Source: Aplectana chamaeleonis
Taxonomy: Eukaryota > Nematoda > Chromadorea > Rhabditida > Cosmocercidae
Direction: 5' to 3'
DNA: 64,000 nucleotides
Assembly (NCBI GenBank): GCA_029168955.1
Contig: JAPDOI010000969.1
Span: forward strand, 124,001 to 188,000
The notes below the pieces were generated by a model, which was not told where the DNA came from, ran no database searches, and saw nothing but the letters and a program-made list of their open reading frames with translations. Both the position numbers and the translations under genes were made by a program. Below are positions 58,990 through 64,000 of this stretch, piece by piece; within the stretch, counting starts at the first letter, position 1; every line of letters begins with the position of its first letter.

Positions 58990-59605
58990 TTAAAGGCATC
59001 GTACACGATGAAAACCGAATTCCAGCTTTTGCGTTCAGTCGGACTAGTGGGTCATAATAATGTCACTCAGAAAGTTTGGAGTTTCAAAATCGCCTCTGAA
59101 TGGAGATTCGCTTACCTCAAAAGGGCTTCCTGGGTTTTGGGGGCCGGCCTTGGGGTCGATCCGTTGTTACAAGGAACAAAACTCCGTGGTCGTTGCCGGC
59201 GATCGTGCGTTGACGCGTTGTAGGGCGCAATTCACACGCCACTCGATTTCACGTTCGGCATCGATCGAAAGCAGCTGACAGCAATGGACGCAGCAGGTTA
59301 GTAACCCATTTTAGTTTCGTTCAAGAAAAAAAGATCGCTTGTCTGAATGGCGTCCTCGGTGAATTGCTTCCAACGCTGCGCCAAGGAACGAATCGTAAAA
59401 GTGTTCCCTGAGTTCATCGCGCAACTATCCCAAATTTATGTCGGCGGGAACTTCAAATTTGTATTAAGCTTTCTTGAAATGGGTTTTTCTTGAAAAGTTG
59501 ACGTTTTTGAGGGGGCTTTTTGCAACCCTTAGCCACTATAGGGATATAACAACACGAAAACGTCAGAAACCCAAGTATGGTTTTCATCGTGTACGATGCC
59601 TTTAA
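58990..59605 (+). mobile_element. MITE family M4 (TTAA, TIR AAGGCATCGTACACGATG)
   Basis: TTAAAGGCATCGTACACGATGAAAAC at left, GTTTTCATCGTGTACGATGCCTTTAA at right, a perfect inverted repeat of 26 bp. It abuts the next MITE through one shared TTAA. Confidence 0.9.
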
Positions 59606-60083
59606 AGGCACAGTCCAACCTCAAAATCGATTTTCCGTTTTTCTACCTATCTTAAAGACAATTTCACGGTGATCACAATGGTGTCTCCAGAACCGATCAG
59701 AACTCACTACAAACGGAGTTACGGCTCTTCAAAAATTTCAATTTTGAACTGCTAGAAGTTCTCGAACGAGTTGTCTCGAGTCTGCACTTTCTCGTTATTC
59801 GCAGCCATCGTTCTGTAGCAGGCCACAATATAAAACCGGCCCGAAAACAAATCGAAGAACATAGATCTTGAATAAAATCATTCACGCGTCTCTTCCCTAT
59901 TGAGGTCGGAAACCTGGCGGTGGGCGTTACCCATTTTTTCTTTCAAGGGAGCGTGGCCGACTTTTTCCTAGCCTTTTCTCGCTTCTTCGAGCGAATTGAG
60001 ATTTTACGCTTGGCAGGGTTGCTATAGGCGGCGACCGGACCATAATATCAAAAATTACCTCTGAGGTTGGACTGTGCCTTTAA
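59602..60083 (+). mobile_element. MITE family M3 (TTAA, TIR AAGGCACAGTCCAACCTC)
   Basis: TTAAAGGCACAGTCCAACCTC ... GAGGTTGGACTGTGCCTTTAA. The interior is distantly similar to M1 (GATCACAATGGTGTC, GTTACGGCTCTTCAAAAA, GAACGAGTTGTCTCGAG). Confidence 0.9.
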
Positions 60084-60186
60084 AGTATGTCTGCAGCCTG
60101 CGTTCGTCGGCTGTCGGATGATCCCTTTTGAAGTACCAGAAAATGTAAGAAAGGCACCTCCATTCATACCTCAGCATTTTTCCTCG

Positions 60187-60676
60187 TTAAAGGCACAGGA
60201 CACCCAGAAAATTATTTCTCAGATTTTATGCTTCTCTTGAAGACGGTCACACGCGGATCACAATGGTATCTTTGAAATTGTCCAAGACCCCTTATGAACA
60301 GAGCTATGGCTCCTTAAAAATGCCTATATTTTGAGGATGAAAAATTGGTGGACGAGTTGTCTCAGGCCTGTATTTCTCTTCATCCGTAATCGTTGCGCGA
60401 ATGCAAGCCAGGATAAGGAGACAGTCCGACAATGGACTGAAGAACGCGACGCGGTCGAAATTCATCCATCCATCTGGTCGCTATCGAGTTCGGTAATCTG
60501 GTAGGGGGCCGGGCCTGTGGTGGTGAGCGAAGGGGGTCGGGCCTGTGGTGGTCGCTTATATCTCGGTTATTCGGAGGAATTGAGATCTCGCACTTGGCAC
60601 GTGTTATATTGGAGATGTCTACTACACATTCAAATGCAAATCTGAAAATTCATGTCTGAGGGTGTACTGTGCCTCC
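60187..60676 (+). mobile_element. MITE family M1, copy c
   Basis: TTAAAGGCACAGGACACCC ... GGGTGTACTGTGCCTCC; the terminal TTAA is mutated. Interior with the duplicated GGTCGGGCCTGTGGTGG block. Confidence 0.88.
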
Positions 60677-61984
60677 TTGTTTGACAAAAACTATCTTGTA
60701 CAGAGTGGCTCATCTACAGCCTTGATCCTAAAGGCAGCATACACGCTCGTAAACGTGGTTGAGATAACTACGGAAATAGAATGACGTGGCTCAGAACACA
60801 GCGCCTACGCATTTTGAAGAGTCAAAAACGACCCACAATGCCGCTACACGAGTAGGAAGTTGACCCCGCCCTGTACTCCGCTCCCCGTATTTGCCGTCCT
60901 CCATTTTTCTCAGCTTTTTCACAAATGATCGCTCTGCATCATAATTTTTATACTCGCCATACTCAACTTTTTCTTGAATACTACTTTTATTGTGAGATAG
61001 ATGTGTGGCGCATCCCTTCATACTGCAATTGATTCATTGAGGATTTCGTCTTCCGTCCCTATGTTTTTACGTACCTCTCTAAACTCCTTATCTCATTGTT
61101 CCAATTCTTCAGCTTCCTTCGTTGGACATTCAGCTCCTTCTCTTCTCCAACTCCATAAGATTTTCTTTATAGACCTCACAGTCAGTCTTCAATACTAACC
61201 TACCTGCACAGCGTTATAGATTGGTGGTTCATTTCAAATCCGACTTTAACTTGAGTGCCCCCCCCCGTTTAGGATAGAGCTCATTTTCTGTTAGCTTCTA
61301 CTCACTTGATACACTAGCCTTCTAAACATTAGGTATGGTCACGTGGACCCAGGGTCAGGCTAACTGTTGTTCAGGAACTCTTAAAAGCTACTCCCCCCAC
61401 TTGAAGATCAAATATTTTGGAAACCTTCAAACCTTTTACATCCCCCAGGTAACGAAATTTTTTTTAGTTTTTGCAGTGAAAAATTTTTCCAACTTAAATT
61501 TTTATTGAATATTTACTGCTTTTCCTACCCTACTGATGAGCCTCGGGGAGTGTAGTTTTGACTGGCTCTTTCTAAAGTTTCTGCTGTTTCCGCGCTCCAA
61601 AGTTAAGCCGACGTAGCTCGGTTTAGTCTTGGAGCGCGGTATTTTTTGGCGACTTGTAGCAGTGCAATTTGGAATATTGCCCTCAAAGTATGCAGAGGAT
61701 CTCACCGTAGTTTGTAGATGGCAGGCCAATAATGAAAATAGAAAGTCTGAAACCGCAGGGTTTCCTTAAAAAAAACCTGCGTTGTCCCGTTTCGGCCAAC
61801 GGTGCGATTCCGGACAATTATTTTGGACAATGAGAAAACAGGTTTTGGGCTATTCTGTTGATTTCGAGGGTATGGGAGGGGTTTTAGGTATTAGTTTGTC
61901 GAGAATTTCCCGGAAATTCTAAATCTTTGTTCAGAATCATGAAAATTTGAATTTTATAGAGGGGACATGTGGTTTCCGTATGCG
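60677..61984. other. Unassigned 1.3 kb, possible coiled-coil exon relic on minus strand
   Basis: A MITE-like left end CTAAAGGCAGCATACACG lies at 60730-60747. On the minus strand 61198-61000 reads LKTDCEVYKENLMELEKRR in one frame and KEAEELEQ, stop, DKEFREVRKNIGTEDEILNE in the next, a charged helix-like sequence that could be a frameshifted exon. I cannot name it. Confidence 0.2.
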
Positions 61985-62107
61985 ATTTAGTCTGACGCAT
62001 GGACCAGGCGGTTGGTCGCGCGGTATTGGCGGGATCACTGGCCAACGGGGTTTAAATTCGCGAGCGGCGATCTACCGTCGCAGCCCCGTCCATTCGTCAG
62101 ACTAAAT
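61985..62107. mobile_element. 123-bp MITE
   Basis: ATTTAGTCTGACGCATGGAC at left and GTCCATTCGTCAGACTAAAT at right. Confidence 0.75.
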
Positions 62108-62584
62108 TTATTACGTGAACTCTACGTTGTCCCGTCCACGAAGTGAAGGGTTGAAGCCCCGATAGGCTCTGTTTACGTATGTATGTATTTCGTCTGAAAA
62201 TATCTCTCATAAGCTGAAACTTTCGCAACAGTCTAAAATTAATTTGTGGGAGATCTTGGAATAGAATCGATGGTAGATTTGCTCTCAATGGATATAACGC
62301 AGCAAAAGTAGTCGTCAAGGTGTTCTTCAGATTCTGAATATACAATTTCGAGCAGATTTCTGATGAAGGCACTCAAAAACCCTCGCGTTCCGTGTTTTTT
62401 TTTGAAAAAATAAGACGGAAAAATACTACAGGCAGCGTAGTCGTCTCTCCCGAAACGTCAATAAACACAAAGTACGCTCTATTCTGGGGATAAATCTTTG
62501 GGTACTCCTTGTGCGTGTGCGCGCGTATGCCTTCTTCTCATCCACAGTCTCTCGCTGTCTCTGCGCACGCTCCGCAAAGGCCCG

Positions 62585-63026
62585 GTAAGGTTTCATTTAT
62601 AGTCCTCACCGCAAGCGCGGCACGCGCGGGACGAGCGGTGGACTATGAAACCTTTTTTCGGTGGGGCACGCACGATAAGAACTTTCATAGTCCACCAGCG
62701 CCGCCATGGCGGCGCCGCCCAAACCGCCGTGGGGGTTTTACCGCTTAAATCAATACTTACTTCTCGATTTGAGTAAATTCAAACATAAATAATTCTGAGA
62801 CTATCCTGCGCTACCGCATACGCATATGCAAGTCAGGAATTGCAATGCATGTCACAGTAAAGGCCCAACTTTCACACGCACCGCCATGGCGGCGCCGCCG
62901 GAGATTTCATAGTGGCTTCCCGCTCGTCCCGCGCGCGACGCGCGGTGGAAAGTTTCATAGTCCACCATTCGTCCCGCGCGTCACGCGCGTGCCGCGCTTG
63001 CGGTGAGGACGATGAATGACGCCTAA
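62585..63026. mobile_element. GC-rich foldback element, about 440 bp
   Basis: GTCCTCACCGCAAGCGCGGCACGCGCGGGACGAGCGGTGGACTATGAAA (62602-62650) faces TTTCATAGTCCACCATTCGTCCCGCGCGTCACGCGCGTGCCGCGCTTGCGGTGAGGAC (62953-63010). Inner CACCGCCATGGCGGCGCCGCC blocks form a second pair (62696 and 62880). Confidence 0.85.
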
Positions 63027-63796
63027 GGAACGCACTTAATTTCATTCCGAGATAGAGGGCAAATTTCTGTAACTCTGAACTCCGTAAATTGACCAGGAAA
63101 CTTGTTTTCGCTGCTGTTTGCTCTATTCTTGCCTCTGAGCCAACCTATTCATCAAAAGGCAATGAATGGATGAGGTGTCAAAGCACTACCCTCGCCAAAA
63201 GGATTGCTTCTGCAACGGCAGTCGCTTTTTGTGGTCTTACAATTTTCTGTGATTTTCTTCTTTATTTTAAAAGCCTTCGAATACTTCATATTGAGTAGAC
63301 GTGTTCCTTATATGGTAGTTATTATTATGATTTCAATAATTTTCTTTTTTATTAAGTTGCAGTAAGTGTCGACTTTTAGAACTTTCAGCACCTTACCCCT
63401 GATAAAGTTTGATATATCGCCCAAAGGCATGAAACATTTTTTAATTTCATGCTTTCTTCCACTTCGAGGAAAAAATGGTGCTCTCAAGTCATATGCCCAA
63501 ATTTAGTGAAAATTTTTTATGATGAGCATGATTAAGTGCTCCGAGCAACCGCTAAAAGGTGCATAACATCGGCATCAGGGGTGCGCGGAAAATTTTCTTC
63601 GGCAAATTTTTTACCGGAACTTTTTACCGACTTTTTTTTCGGTAAATACGGTGAAAACGGAAAATTCGGTAAAAATTCTGGCTTAGGCTTTTTGTTGCCT
63701 ATCCCATACGATAACACAAATGACCGATAATATTTATGCATCGTTTTCATTAGTGCATGAGGATAGTGCAAAAAATGTGTTTTACAAATTAAACTG
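63027..63796. other. Unassigned 0.77 kb
   Basis: A plus frame of 69 codons (63089-63298) with a hydrophobic segment has no recognised domain. GGTAAA/TTACCG words cluster at 63605-63675. Confidence 0.25.
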
Positions 63797-64000
63797 AGCT
63801 CAACGGCTGAACCTGATCAGCGGGACGTTGATTCTGAGAAAAAGTAGCATTTCGAAATTTTTCGTCGTCAAGGCCTTTCTGTGGTTATACAAAATCAAGC
63901 CAGTTGAGAAAAATATCCTTCTCGCCTCAACTGTGTCAGGAGGTGCGCAAAAGTACTTATTGGTCAGTGAGGAAATGTGCGGGTACGATGATTTCACAAT
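63797..64000 (+). CDS. Candidate partial exon running off the window
   Basis: Open on the plus strand from a stop at 63794-63796 to the window end. It reads SKFFVVKAFLWLYKIKPVEK, NILLASTVSGGAQKYLLVSE, EMCGYDDFT, with AAAAAGTAG as a possible acceptor near 63849. It looks protein-like but I do not recognise it, and an overlapping minus frame of 65 codons exists. Confidence 0.22.

Noticed and set aside
58133..58993. 286-codon plus frame rich in FVRS/FEIS
   Set aside because: It is the translation of the 41-bp TTCGTTCG minisatellite and flanks; other frames on both strands are open too.

Overview
This is a eukaryotic, non-protein-dense, repeat-dominated window, most consistent with a parasitic (strongylid or hookworm-like) nematode. 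The reasons are an RTE-type LINE of the kind I know from such genomes, nematode-style splice acceptors (TTTAG, TTTCAG), many short TTAA- and TA-flanked MITEs, and a host gene whose small exons are separated by repeat-filled introns. The species call is inference; no rRNA or unambiguous marker gene is present.

Layout. 2.5-15.2 kb (minus strand): one host gene can be assembled, an essential myosin light chain (EF-hand) of 147 residues in five exons (15108-15176, 11965-12049, 7233-7339, 7087-7165, 2509-2612). All splice phases agree and the joined protein aligns along its whole length with the family. Its introns hold MITEs, a palindromic foldback element, two (AACAT)n arrays and a full-length-like but dead CR1-type LINE (7520-10801) containing a 157-bp (AT)n run in its reverse transcriptase. 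15-19 kb: foldback MITEs and a tRNA-like SINE head. 19.2-24.3 kb: a decayed RTE-type LINE (plus) split by a 5'-truncated but still open CR1-type LINE (minus). 26.6-39.2 kb: a very large tandem array (about 10.4 kb, 42-bp unit, about 247 units) inside a transposon-like structure whose roughly 600-bp flanking module is present on both sides, ending in a long palindrome; a second family member without this array lies at 12.8-14.2 kb. 39.5-41 kb and 47.9-49.3 kb: two elements with TA + CTCAGG terminal inverted repeats. 44.4-44.8 kb: a Penelope-like GIY-YIG endonuclease fragment. 45.8-50.8 kb: a second, badly decayed RTE-related LINE broken by insertions. 52-64 kb: MITEs of several TTAA families, foldbacks and a few weak exon candidates.

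The long open frames between 27 and 37.6 kb and in the AACAT arrays are by-products of repeat arithmetic (42 = 14 x 3; 15 = 3 x 5), not evidence of genes. The most interesting points are the light-chain gene whose intron 2 is essentially a pentanucleotide array plus an antisense LINE right up to the splice sites, the recurrent contact between AACAT arrays and retroelement ends, a compensatory base-pair change in a 3'-terminal LINE hairpin, and the giant minisatellite with higher-order structure.
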